Shown here piece after piece: positions 24,451 to 33,832 of a stretch of 38,873 nt of DNA. The stretch is from assembly GCA_004114245.1 (NCBI GenBank), contig QZWS01000024.1, forward strand, positions 1 to 38,873, read 5' to 3'. The notes beneath the pieces were generated by a model. It made no database searches. It was not told the origin of the DNA and saw nothing but the letters and a program-made list of their open reading frames with translations. Origin of the DNA: Zoopage sp. CT-All (taxonomy: Eukaryota > Zoopagomycota > Zoopagomycetes > Zoopagales > Zoopagaceae). The position numbers were made by a program, and so were the translations under genes. The first letter of the stretch is position 1, and each line of letters begins with the position of its first letter.

Positions 24451-25422
24451 ATGTCGCCCTGGCCGTTCCGTCGCCGCACGCCGGCCTCGCCCGGGCCGCC
24501 CACCGCCTCCCCCGCTGCACTCGCAAACACGATTGCAATGCTCCTGGATCCGTCGCTGCCCAATCCGCCTCCGTCTCTCCTTGAGCCGCTGCGTGTCAAT
24601 CCCCTGCGGCTGGGCCCCGCCGTCGTGCGGCGGCTCAAGTCCATGCCGCGTCCTCCCGGCATCCACCCTCAAGCAGTCGATGTATCCGAGGTCATGGTCG
24701 AGATTGGAGCAGAAGGCGTCCACGGCATCATGTCGTACAACGAAATCATGGTGGCGTGCTGCGCCATCGATGATGACGCTGCGCCCGGCGGGGTCAAGTA
24801 CGTGATTTGGCCATGGCCGGATGGCTCTATCGTCGCAGATATGTCCTCGGATGTTCCTGGCAGAAGTGTGAGAAAGGCTAGGACGGCGTGTGCAGGTCAA
24901 TCGTCGCATGGCACTGGGGAAGGCGATGGACCCCTTCGAGACAAGAAACGGGCATCCGCGACAAAAGTGCTCGCCGCAGCCATCCCTGCATTCCTTCGTC
25001 TCCGACGGACATCCTCGCCCTCCTCGAGTAGCCCCTTACTCGCCGCAAAGCTTCCCCATCCGCCCAACGACGCGGTGACGCTGCGGACGTACTGGTGGGG
25101 CTACGAGCTCTACTTTCCCATGTCAACCATGCGACGGATCGACCAGGCACTGACTTCGGCCCAGTCGGTTGTCGCTTTCTTGACTGCGCTCGCGGTTTTC
25201 GCACCCGTAATATATCCCTTCATTGGGATCATTGCTGCATATATACAGCTCGAGTATGCTGTTGTCAAGGCCCAGGATCAAGGCAAAGGAGTGGTGATTG
25301 CGGCTGTTTGGCCATTGCCCGTCGTCTTCTTTCCCCGGCCCTGGGATGTGGTGATATTCAGTGCAGAGAAGGAGGTGATGACTCAAGGGGCTGTTGGCGA
25401 ACTGGCAATAATTGAGGCCTGA
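24451..25422 (+). CDS. fungal membrane-associated protein of unknown function, 323 aa
   Basis: The first ATG in the open frame is 24451 (the frame is open upstream to 24316 without an ATG). The N-terminus is Pro/Arg-rich. The C-terminal half contains the block TYWWGYELYFP, a Leu/Ile/Phe-rich segment at about 230-265 (AFLTALAVFAPVIYPFIGII) and a WPLPVVFFPRPWD motif. The pattern WWGYE...PPxx..., hydrophobic helix, QDxGxGV, PRPW resembles a family of uncharacterised fungal proteins I have seen mainly in basidiomycetes; this is recollection, not a search. Two hydrophobic stretches suggest membrane association or a buried helical hairpin. No enzyme motif is visible. It is convergent with RFT1, with 64 bp between the stops. 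Confidence 0.75.
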   Translation: MSPWPFRRRTPASPGPPTASPAALANTIAMLLDPSLPNPPPSLLEPLRVNPLRLGPAVVRRLKSMPRPPGIHPQAVDVSEVMVEIGAEGVHGIMSYNEIMVACCAIDDDAAPGGVKYVIWPWPDGSIVADMSSDVPGRSVRKARTACAGQSSHGTGEGDGPLRDKKRASATKVLAAAIPAFLRLRRTSSPSSSSPLLAAKLPHPPNDAVTLRTYWWGYELYFPMSTMRRIDQALTSAQSVVAFLTALAVFAPVIYPFIGIIAAYIQLEYAVVKAQDQGKGVVIAAVWPLPVVFFPRPWDVVIFSAEKEVMTQGAVGELAIIEA

Positions 25423-25486
25423 TCGAGTGCGGCTTTTATCTTGCCCTGCATGACGATGCTTGTATATTAACTCTATGAATGCGGTA

Positions 25487-27262
25487 TTAATCATTCTTCC
25501 GTGTTCGAGCATCGACCTTGTCTCCTGCTCCATTCACCTCCTCTCCTTGCACTGTCGTAGACCTTCGCGACAGCATTGCTCTGGCCATATCCTCAAGGAA
25601 CCCTCTATCCTCGCACGCCAGTGTCACTCCAAGCCATACACAACCGGCGATGGCGCCAACGCCAACATGCGCCAGTCGACTAGGCCACAATGCGGAGCCA
25701 CATTGATCGATATGCACCCATGAAGCAAAGGTGACGACACCGGTCAATAAGGCTGTGATGGCAGCTTCAGGACGAGGCAGGATCGCGGAATATGCGAACA
25801 TTTTTCTCATCTCAGCCTGTGTCTTGGTGCCAGAATCTCTCGACAGGGCAAAGTAATCCTTGACAAAGGCCCAGCAGTAGAGGATCCGAAGCAGCATGAC
25901 GGCGATATTAGCCACCACAACCTCCTTTCCGCCTCCAGTTACTGCGCTCCATTGGCTCCACTCGCACGCAGCCACAACGGCCCCGAACACCACACTGCCC
26001 GCGGCGTATATCCCCATCCACTTGCCCAGCTGTCGCGGAGTGGCGACTGCTTGCACAAACGCCTCGAGGATACCATTCACGGCCATGATTGCGACAAATG
26101 CACAGTAAAGCGCGAGCGTGGTTGGAGCCGACGTCGCTGCCCATGTGCGTCCCGCAAGCAACGTCACGAGCAAATGAGTGTAGGCTGGCGCGATACAAAG
26201 CAACAGGGGCGCGAGGAAACGCATCTGCGCCTTTATTATCCCAGTCAAGGACCGTGCAGCCATCAGTCTCGCGCTGTGGTCGTTCGATGACGATTCAATC
26301 AACAGACGGGCAAAGAGTGCACGGGAAGTGTCCTCGACTGGCTGAAATACAATCCTTGCAAGTAGACTCCCATAGTTTACGACAAAGGCATACGCGCCTT
26401 GATCGGCAGTGGACGTGTGCGCAACCAGGGTCAAATACACCCGATCGGCCTCGGTCAGCAAATGCTTGATCAGCGATTGGGCCGTGAATGTGCCAGAAAG
26501 GCGCAAGAAACCGCGATGAAGATACACCCTACCGGGATGACCTCCGACAGAAAGCGCTGAGGGAATCGGCGATGGTGTCAGTATTCCCACGAGCTTGGCA
26601 GCTCCATACTTCTTGACAAATGCGATCGCAAGCACAACGGCCCAGGTGATTGCATAGGCGAACTGCGCCCATGCAAATGCCAGTACTCCATACAAATTCT
26701 CCCCACTCCCGCTCCTTGCACCCGCCACTGCTATCCCGAGCGTTAATACAGCGCGAACAACAACGGCAATGCCCTCGGCACGCGCACGAAGGGTGTAGTC
26801 GAGCCGATACTGGGCCAGCGCATACAGCGGCTCGCCAAGCAGTTCGAGCAGCGCAGAGAGAGAATACAATAGCACCGCCAACGTTTGATGCGGATACGAG
26901 TCAGAGGCGACAGAGGTCCTCAGAAATAGAAAAAAGGATAGGATGCAGCCAATGGGGAGGGGGATCCACGCGAGGTTGACCACAACCCGAAGCATATCCT
27001 TCGTCGCATCCTTCTCCTTTGAAAATTGCTGCGGTGTGCTAGCAGCTCGGAGCAGTGCGGAACGAATGCCCTCTCTGGCCAAGAACAGCAAGGTGCTGAG
27101 CAGGAGGTCGAGCTGCATGTATGCGATGCCGAGGACGGACGGCGCAGTGTAGCGCAGCAGCAGCTGGTTCAGCAGGAACGAAATGGTGCGGGAGAAGAGC
27201 TGTAGGAGAAGGAGGAGGCGCGCGCCGTGCATCGACGCAGAGGTCAGCGCCGCTGTGGACAT
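25487..27262 (-). CDS. RFT1: RFT1, lipid-linked oligosaccharide transmembrane protein
   Basis: A single-exon 591-aa polytopic membrane protein of the ER. RFT1 is required for Man5GlcNAc2-PP-dolichol to be used in N-glycosylation; whether it is itself the flippase is disputed (family knowledge). The N-terminus has the family signature LQLFSRTISFLLNQLLLRY...LGIAYMQLDLLLSTLLFLAREGIRSALLR. The centre carries LIKHLLTEADRVYLTLVAHT...QGAYAFVVNYGSLLARIVFQPVEDTSRALFARLL, strongly typical of RFT1 and the MOP flippase superfamily. About a dozen hydrophobic segments span the protein, close to the yeast length of 574. The start is the first ATG (27262); a second Met ten residues on is possible. It is followed on the same strand by no close neighbour and is convergent with the 24451 gene. 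Confidence 0.95.
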   Translation of the reverse strand: MSTAALTSASMHGARLLLLLQLFSRTISFLLNQLLLRYTAPSVLGIAYMQLDLLLSTLLFLAREGIRSALLRAASTPQQFSKEKDATKDMLRVVVNLAWIPLPIGCILSFFLFLRTSVASDSYPHQTLAVLLYSLSALLELLGEPLYALAQYRLDYTLRARAEGIAVVVRAVLTLGIAVAGARSGSGENLYGVLAFAWAQFAYAITWAVVLAIAFVKKYGAAKLVGILTPSPIPSALSVGGHPGRVYLHRGFLRLSGTFTAQSLIKHLLTEADRVYLTLVAHTSTADQGAYAFVVNYGSLLARIVFQPVEDTSRALFARLLIESSSNDHSARLMAARSLTGIIKAQMRFLAPLLLCIAPAYTHLLVTLLAGRTWAATSAPTTLALYCAFVAIMAVNGILEAFVQAVATPRQLGKWMGIYAAGSVVFGAVVAACEWSQWSAVTGGGKEVVVANIAVMLLRILYCWAFVKDYFALSRDSGTKTQAEMRKMFAYSAILPRPEAAITALLTGVVTFASWVHIDQCGSALWPSRLAHVGVGAIAGCVWLGVTLACEDRGFLEDMARAMLSRRSTTVQGEEVNGAGDKVDARTRKND

Positions 27263-27509
27263 GGTATTATGCTAAATGGCCAAGACGGGGTCGGCGGGTA
27301 CGTCCATCGGCACACCGGCAATCGAGCAACATGTCAAGGCCATACGGCCAATGCAGCCTCATACATGTCAGCATTCCAAGGTACAGCTGTCAAATCTCAT
27401 GATCGGTTGCTCTCTCGGCGAATATTGACAATGAGTGAATTGCGCAAATGGTCTATTTAACTGTTGTCCTGTGCCAGACATCATAGCGTCTGCCGCTGCT
27501 ACATACTGC

Positions 27510-28799
27510 TCAGCGGCTCACAGTTTCAGAGGAGTCACGCGCACTAGTGGCGAGAACACCCGGTAACCAGGGCGATGGTGGACGCGACGCGACGGGTAGT
27601 GGGCCCGACTTCAACGTTCTGGGATCAACGACGCCTGGAGTGTTCGTTTGCAAGGTTTTAGTGCGAGGATCTTTGCCGCCAGAGTTCTGGGCGGAAGGGA
27701 TCGGCGGTTCTGGATCGTAGGGCCGAGGAACGAACACATAACCGTCGACGTTGTACGTGCCTTTTACTACATCCGCCGGTGATGAATTCTGACCTGGAAA
27801 AGCATCGGAGCTACTCTCACTCAAGGAGATCACTACGGGTGCGGGGCTGTCTGATCGTGCGGAGTTGCCTGAGGACATCCATGGTGGCTTCGATGCGAGA
27901 TGTCCACGGAGAGATACTGGTACTCCAAGAGACTGCGTTGACTGCTGAGATGCCTGCTGAGGTGTCTGGGGCAAAGGTCGTGATGGCGGGAGCAGCTTCG
28001 AAGTAGCCTGACCAGTAGGAGCGGACGCAGGCCTTGGCGGATCCACCAAGCTCTGCTTCTGAGGTGATGTACGTTGCTTAGGTGGGGTCGACCTCGGCGT
28101 CGACTTTGGCGTCGTTGTTGGCTCTTGGCGATCTTTCCGCCCTGGTGAAAATCGATTTTTGACTCGACGGAACGTTGACTCCTTCGGTAGCAAAGATGAT
28201 GTCAATGTGCCCTCAATAGGTAGAGGTGTCGAAATCAGCAAATCACACCACACAAGCATTTGCTCGAAAGCGCCATTATGTGGCTTTCCGAACGCAGATA
28301 TGCAGGAATGTTTCTCCGGACAGGGGCGAAGGATTCGCCAAGCAAAACCGGACGGAGACTTAGATGACGGACTACACGTTACGATGCTTGCGCCGTTGCA
28401 TGTGTTTAGCGCCTTCTTGTAGGACTGTTTTGAGCACGGTGTCCCGATGTGGCAGTCTCCAGGTGGCTTTGTGCATGCGGTATCGCGCGATTCGTATATG
28501 TCGGGAGTGGCGGTGCCGGAAGCTGGTGATTTCAGCAGCGAGGCATCGGAAGTTGATGATGTCGACGACGCGGTACCGGAAGCTGGTGAAAACGGCCACC
28601 TGGAGATGGACGGGATTGCAGTCGTCGCTTGTGAGCTTGACGGAGTGTAAGATTGAGGGTGTGGAATAGTTGACGTGAAGATCGTGGTGGTTGTAGTGGT
28701 CAAGGGGTTGTTGACGAAAGCGGGGCGAACGGAGGTCGGAAACACGAGGACGACGGCGATGGAGGCCAGTGCTAACAGCAAGGACGTAACTTTGCGCAT
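27510..28799 (-). CDS. secreted Cys-rich, Pro/Ser/Thr-rich protein (possible CBM19-like domain)
   Basis: A 429-aa intron-free frame. It starts with a clear signal peptide (MRKVTSLLLALASIAVVLVF). A Thr/Ser-rich stretch follows, then one compact cysteine module at about 108-190 with eight cysteines, including ALNTCNGASIVTC, LRPCPEKHSC and VWCD. The remaining 240 residues are a disordered Pro/Ser/Thr/Gln tail without membrane anchor. The cysteine spacing and the 'TCNG...C...CP...C...C' order recall fungal chitin-binding CBM19 modules. That match is by eye only and tentative. A cell-wall or surface-exposed O-glycosylated protein is the reasonable reading. It shares a 424-bp divergent intergenic region with HAT1. 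Confidence 0.72.
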   Translation of the reverse strand: MRKVTSLLLALASIAVVLVFPTSVRPAFVNNPLTTTTTTIFTSTIPHPQSYTPSSSQATTAIPSISRWPFSPASGTASSTSSTSDASLLKSPASGTATPDIYESRDTACTKPPGDCHIGTPCSKQSYKKALNTCNGASIVTCSPSSKSPSGFAWRILRPCPEKHSCISAFGKPHNGAFEQMLVWCDLLISTPLPIEGTLTSSLLPKESTFRRVKNRFSPGRKDRQEPTTTPKSTPRSTPPKQRTSPQKQSLVDPPRPASAPTGQATSKLLPPSRPLPQTPQQASQQSTQSLGVPVSLRGHLASKPPWMSSGNSARSDSPAPVVISLSESSSDAFPGQNSSPADVVKGTYNVDGYVFVPRPYDPEPPIPSAQNSGGKDPRTKTLQTNTPGVVDPRTLKSGPLPVASRPPSPWLPGVLATSARDSSETVSR

Positions 28800-29223
28800 T
28801 TTGCGCGGATTTGCTATGATTTCGAGGAGCAGATGCTTGCGGATGCGGTTTGGTGGACGATGCAGGCTTTTTGTGATGGCTGGTCGGGTGACGCAACTCT
28901 GTAAATCGGGATCTATTCCTAATCGGGGCTCGGTCCGTATATAGCCAAGTCACGGACCCGCTCCAGGAGGCCTCACAACCTCAGACGGTGCAGTCTGAAC
29001 AAGCAGTCAGACACAACTCCCCCTTTTCTTCCAGAAGCAGGGCAAGCGATTTGAGAAAACCAATAGTTGGCAGGGGCAGTGCAGGGGTCAGCAGCTGTAA
29101 GCTAGTCACCGAGCACCCGCACCAGATGGCTGCATCTTCGACCTGGACCTTGGCCGCCTCCTCCGTGCTCCGCCTGCAATTTGGTGCGCCTGTTATTCTC
29201 GCTTGCCTGCAATAACGCGATTT
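28800..29223. promoter_or_regulatory. bidirectional intergenic region between the secreted-protein gene and HAT1
   Basis: A 424-bp gap between the divergent starts at 28799 (-) and 29224 (+). It contains TATATAG at 28938-28944 flanked by a perfect 7-bp inverted repeat. That lies about 135 bp upstream of the minus-strand start, plausible for a TATA element of that gene. A short frame here has no protein-like features. Confidence 0.45.
28932..28958. repeat. 7-bp inverted repeat flanking a TATATAG box
   Basis: GGTCCGT at 28932-28938 and its exact reverse complement ACGGACC at 28952-28958 enclose TATATAGCCAAGTC. It could form a small hairpin or be a dyad for a dimeric regulator next to the TATA-like box. 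Confidence 0.5.
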
Positions 29224-30475
29224 ATGTCTCCAGCTAATGGCATGGACGAGGGCTTGGGCAAGTCATATGCCGTGGAATACGCGCCAATGTTTGAGGACGA
29301 TGCGATCTTTGGCTACAAGGACCTGAGAATCAACGTAACGCGTCGGACGTCATAGGATCAATTTATTGAGTTTGGCAGATGATATTTTCGGGAGCGCGAC
29401 TAAGACTTCTGCTGGATGTTTCGTATGGGGGCAAGGTCCTGTCCGGGCCCAAGCCGGCAGATGATATATTTGCTCTACTAACGCCCTATCTGCCGCAAGG
29501 TGAGAAGTCCAAATTTAGCTCCAAATATGACATCAAATAGATTGCGTCATGGAGCTTGACGAGCTGCTGGTGGATGACGCGTCTTTTACTCCCCCTGGCA
29601 CCATGATATCCTCCTATGCGTTCCCCACCAACCCCGATGTATCTTTCCAAGTTTACAAGATGGATTCGACTACAGCAGGGTTTAAATCCTTTGCAGAAAG
29701 CCTCGAATTTATTGCACTGCTGACAATCGATGGTGCCAGTCTCATCGACTACGAAGATCCCCGCTGGTCGTTCTACACCCTCTTCTCCTGCACCCAACGC
29801 TCCGATACTAGTGCTGCAGCATCTGCGCCGCAATACCTTGCGCTTGGATTTTGCTCGCTCTATAAGTTTTATGCACACCCTGACGCGTGGCGTCTACGAA
29901 TTTCGCAGTTTGTCATCCTGCCACCATACCAACGCTGTGGCCACGGCTCCAAACTGTATGAGGCCATCGTTGCGAACGCCGCTTCCATGAATGACGTGGT
30001 CGAGGTGTGCGTTGAGGATCCCAACGATGCATTTGCGGATATGAGGGACAGGGTGGATTTGAAAAGGATGCGCAGCAGCGAGGCCAACCTCGCTGAGAAG
30101 CTGCATGCTCCCGTCAGCGACGATGTCATGCGTGGTATCAGATGCGACTTCAAGTTGAACAAGGTTAATCTAATTACGGAGATGGGCTGGCTAACACCGC
30201 TTGGACAGAGACAGGCAGAGCGGTGTGTTGAAATGCTGATGCTGGACAAGGACCGCGCGCAGAAGCGTCAAAAGTCTTATCGGACCCAGGTCAAGACGCG
30301 GCTGTTCAAATTTAATGCTGTAAGTGATGTGCATTGAGTGAGATGCATGCTCCTACGCGGAAATGATTAGGATCAACTGGGCTCCCTGCCGGTGGAGGAG
30401 AGAGTCGAGAAACTGGACGAGACATACAGCAACGTCGTAGCCGACTATGAGCGCGTTTTGGATGGTCTATCGTAA
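29224..30475 (+). CDS. HAT1: histone acetyltransferase type B catalytic subunit HAT1
   Basis: Acetylates newly synthesised histone H4 (K5/K12) before chromatin deposition, with partner Hat2 (family knowledge). Four exons: 29224-29334, 29379-29499, 29541-30319, 30371-30475, with introns of 44, 41 and 51 nt, giving 371 aa (yeast 374). The N-terminus holds YAPMFEDDAIFGYKDLRIN, typical of the HAT1 N-terminal domain, then DDIFALLTPYLP. The GNAT core contains RISQFVILPPYQRCGHGSKL; QRCGHG at about 208-213 is the Q/RxxGxG/A acetyl-CoA-binding loop. VEDPNDAFADMRD follows, the conserved VEDPNE block that carries the catalytic glutamate in this family. The C-terminal helical part ends in an acidic exon (EERVEKLDETYSNVV). 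The first exon is too short to stand out alone; its start is supported by the N-terminal homology. Convergent with MSH1. Confidence 0.95.
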
Positions 30476-30569
30476 AGACGATCGCTAGACTAGCCTTGGC
30501 CCAGGCCAAAGAAGCAGCTCGAATAGTAAATACATGCGAAAGGCTGAAGCAAAAAAAGATACGTGTCAA

Positions 30570-33500
30570 TTACTGCTCACTAAACTTGACCGCCTTTGCT
30601 TGTATCGCTTTTGCAGCATCAATGACATCCTTCGGGAGCCCTGCGATTTGCGCAACCAGCACTCCATACGAATTGCTGCTTATGCCCTTGCATAGCTTGT
30701 GGAGAAACACAAATTCGTCCTAGTGCGGACAATAAGCATGCAGAGCCGAGGGAATCACTGTCAAACATTTATCAGCTTCACCACGGTCTGATAGTGTGCC
30801 ATGCCAGCCAACGCTGTCGTGATCTGTCCAAGCTCATGATAGTGTGTAGCGAACAAGAGCCGGCATTGAATCTTTTCATGAATATGCGTGAGTATGGCTT
30901 CTGCCAGTGCTCGACCGTCTGTAGAAGACGTGCCACGGCCGATCTCGTCGATGACGACAAGCGATTTTTGAGTCGCATTTGCTACAATATCCGCTGTTTC
31001 AGACATTTCTACAAAAAAGGTGCTCTGATCCTTTGCCACATTGTCTGATGCGCCAATCTAAGAAATAGCATTAAAAGGTGCACTCAGATACTCGCTTACT
31101 CGTGTGAACAGCCGGTCGACTAGGCCGATTCTAGCAGAGTGTGCAGGAACGTACGAGCCCATTTGAGCTAATATGCAAATAAGCGCATTCTGTCTCAGAA
31201 ACGTGCTTGGCGATGTCATCCATGATGCGATAATGATCGATCACCAAATACCTTTTGCCGCCCATGTTGGGACTATAATCAAGATGCAGCGTCAGAAAAT
31301 GCGGCAAAGACACACCATGCTGTGTACCCTGTGATCAACCAGCTCCGTGACCTGGCGGGGTTCATCTCTGTGTCGTTCGGAACAAACATGTGTCCTTTGC
31401 GCTCCAAATTTCTCTCGGCCACTGGATGCCGTCCACTTGTTATTTCCAGTGCTCTACATGAATCATGAGAAGAGCGACTGGGAGAGCGACCTGACTACGT
31501 CGACTCATCAACGATGGGTCGAGTGAAAGCAAACTCCTTCGCAATCACTGCCATGCTCGAAGCAATGTCAATTTCAGCGAACCAGTCTGCCAACTTCATC
31601 AACTCTGGTTTCGACAGGATGACACGCGCAATAATCTTCCTGAGCATGGCTGATTCCTCGTCGCGAATGTCTCTTTCAAGCCGTTCCATGTCCTCTCCTA
31701 ATTGTGTCCACTCCTAGAGAGCGATTCGTAGAAATGTACTACCACTAGTAGCGCTTACGGGGATGCGATATCTATGCTTTCCACGAAGCATTTGGACCAT
31801 TTCGACGGCGGAGTGCTGAAGGCCCGGAGAATCGCGGGGGAGGACCTCGGCAACATGGCGAAAGTTTGGAATGCAGACGAGCTTCAACGAAGGAGCCTCT
31901 GGAGCATTGGTTTCACCAAAACTGCCCAAACATGCACAACACTTACCGTACTTTTTCTGAAGCGAGGTCTGAACTTCAGATCGAGACTTTCCGGCTTCGG
32001 CGAGCTTTCTATGCAGTGGCTCCAAGTTCGCTGACATCCTTGGGCTTTGTCAGCAGCGAAATACCAAATAGTGGCCTACTTGGGACTCACAAACGGCATT
32101 GTGCGAACTCCATTACCCTGCTCAATGGCTTCGAATTCCACTGCCGACTTGATATACCCTTTCAGCATGGTGTACTGTTCATTAGACGATTGTGTGAGCA
32201 TTCCAATACCCATCGCTGCGCCATTATGTTCGGCAAAGATCCCCCTCACAGTCTCGGCTGCATCCAGTGCCTTGGCCACATGCATAACATCGTATAGCGA
32301 TCCAGAGGACATTGAAAGTCGCTGAAGTGCGCGCTGCATATCTGGAACAGTAGCAAGGATGCGTTTAATAGCATCAAGAAGGGCCGGACTTTCGACAAAT
32401 AATTGCACGAAATCAAGTCGATTGTTGATCTCAAGTACATTCATCGACGGAGTCACTACCCAGTAGAATTAGCAAAATACAGCGTAATTGCCTCTAAGGC
32501 ATGCGTACAGAGTCGCTTGACGAGGAGTCGCGAGCCGGCTCCAGTCAACGTCCGGTCTATGACTCCGAGTAAACTCCCGTTTACGCCGCCATCACGGAAA
32601 TTCTTGACCAATTCGAGCGATTGAACGGCTGCAACGTCTATCTTCATGGCTCCAGCATCCAACACTCGCGTCGGCGCGTGAGGCAGCAGCAGGTGATCGG
32701 CGACAGGGAGGAGCGCGATCCGAGACATATAGCGATGCAGCAGTGCTACAGCACGCGTCTCGCCCGAACTCGAAGCACCCAGCTGATCTGATGACGAATC
32801 TCCCGCGCTATCGTGTGCGGCCAAGAGTGTATTTACCTCGGCGTCGTCCAACGCCGTCGGTTTGACAGTGCTCACTGCCTCCAAAACCTTTCCGAGCTCA
32901 TGACACCACGAATCAGTGCCGGGCTCGAGCACAATTTCAACAGGACGTATTCTCGCGAGTTCGGTCGCCATAGCATGGCATCCATCGACGGCTGTGGAGT
33001 ACAGTTCGCCTGTAGCAACATCCGTCCAAGCTAATCCAAACGCATCCTTTGTTGGGGTCGCCGTGATGGCGGCGAGGAACGCATTCTGCCGACCTCCAGT
33101 TTCGAAATGCACGTCTCCGCGGTCATTTTCATCCAGCGCGTGGACAGCTTCGGCAGTATCGAGCAGCGTCCCAGCAGAAACAACACGAACCACTTCTCGT
33201 CGAAAAACACGCGTGACTGGATCCATGAACTGCTCATTTACCGCCACCCGGGATCCTCCGCCGGCACCCCGGATTAGCCGCGGGAGATTGAGGTTTAGGC
33301 TTCGCGCAGGAAATCCTGTGAACGCGACGCCGCCGGCCACACCCTTGTAGCCCTTCTGCACAACCACGAGGTTGAGCACGCGGCCGAGGACATCAGCGTT
33401 ATGGAAGTACGCTTCGTAAAAGTCACCGATGCGGGTGATGAGAATGTGGGATGGGTGGGCAGCGTGGTATGCGCAGATCTGGCGCAGCAACGCTGTAGGG

Positions 33501-33664
33501 AGCACTGCAGGAGCCGAGGGGGCTATTTCTGTCGACAAAGCGGCCGCTGAATGGGACAGCCTGGCAACCTGGATTCTGACTAGCGGCCGTATTCCGAGCA
33601 ACGCCGCGGCACGGAATCGTTTCCAGGGCTCGGGGGCTGTGGGATTCCAGCGACATCGATGCAT
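30570..33664 (-). CDS. MSH1: mitochondrial DNA mismatch repair protein MSH1 (MutS homologue)
   Basis: MutS-family ATPase acting on mitochondrial DNA (family knowledge). Ten exons on the minus strand: 33664-32509, 32455-32095, 32044-31947, 31898-31759, 31713-31499, 31453-31328, 31272-31252, 31205-31100, 31057-30767, 30719-30570; total 887 aa. An Arg-rich N-terminus without acidic residues up to about 45 fits a mitochondrial presequence. Domain I begins with [12 protein letters not shown]; the Phe-Tyr-Glu wedge motif for mismatch contact is at about 82-84. Lever/connector segments with [11 protein letters not shown], then the ATPase: TSGRHPVAE, Walker A GPNMGGKS (699-706), [36 protein letters not shown], Walker [21 protein letters not shown]. 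The 21-nt exon 31252-31272 encodes the P-loop. The intron at 31899-31946 (48 nt) has no in-frame stop, so its removal is less certain. Donor of the 32045-32094 intron is GTTTGT and was chosen to keep frame. Confidence 0.94.
31252..31272 (-). other. 21-nt microexon encoding the MSH1 Walker A motif
   Basis: The exon upstream ends ...ATCACAGG at 31328, followed by GTACAC. A 55-nt intron ends TTATAG at 31273. Then 21 nt (T CCC AAC ATG GGC GGC AAA AG) are followed by GTATTT, and the next exon resumes C ACG TTT CTG after GCCAAG at 31206. Joining gives ITG-GPNMGGKS-TFLRQ, exactly the MutS P-loop. No other reading restores it. Confidence 0.9.
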
Positions 33665-33832
33665 GTGGGCTGGCAGGGGCTGCAGGAGCAGAGTGCGTCG
33701 ACGCGTCCAATGCCCTCAGCAAAGCAGGTTCTTTATAGAGCACGCTTTGGTCTTCGTTCGGAGAAAGCGGTGACGACAGGCTACTGCGATCAGGTTGGCT
33801 CAGCACCACCGGCAGTCAGCGTGTCCCACCCT
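33665..33832. promoter_or_regulatory. short divergent promoter region of MSH1 and the SNF5-family gene
   Basis: Only 168 bp separate the MSH1 ATG (33664, -) from the chosen SNF5 ATG (33833, +). The SNF5 frame is open through this region to an ATG at 33659 that would overlap MSH1, so the boundary of the SNF5 leader is uncertain. Both promoters must share or overlap this segment. Confidence 0.5.

Noticed and set aside
28988-29215. 75-codon plus-strand frame between the secreted-protein gene and HAT1
   Set aside because: Short, Ser/Arg-biased, not needed to explain HAT1, whose own first exon starts at 29224.
32045-32116. Alternative MSH1 donors GTGAGT (32090) and GTAATG (32116)
   Set aside because: GTGAGT with the available acceptors does not restore the downstream frame, and GTAATG with the nearest acceptor runs into an in-frame TGA; GTTTGT at 32094 with acceptor 32045 keeps the frame.
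33423-33809. 128-codon minus-strand frame overlapping the start of MSH1
   Set aside because: Alternative frame over the real MSH1 exon; Ser/Pro-rich shadow composition.
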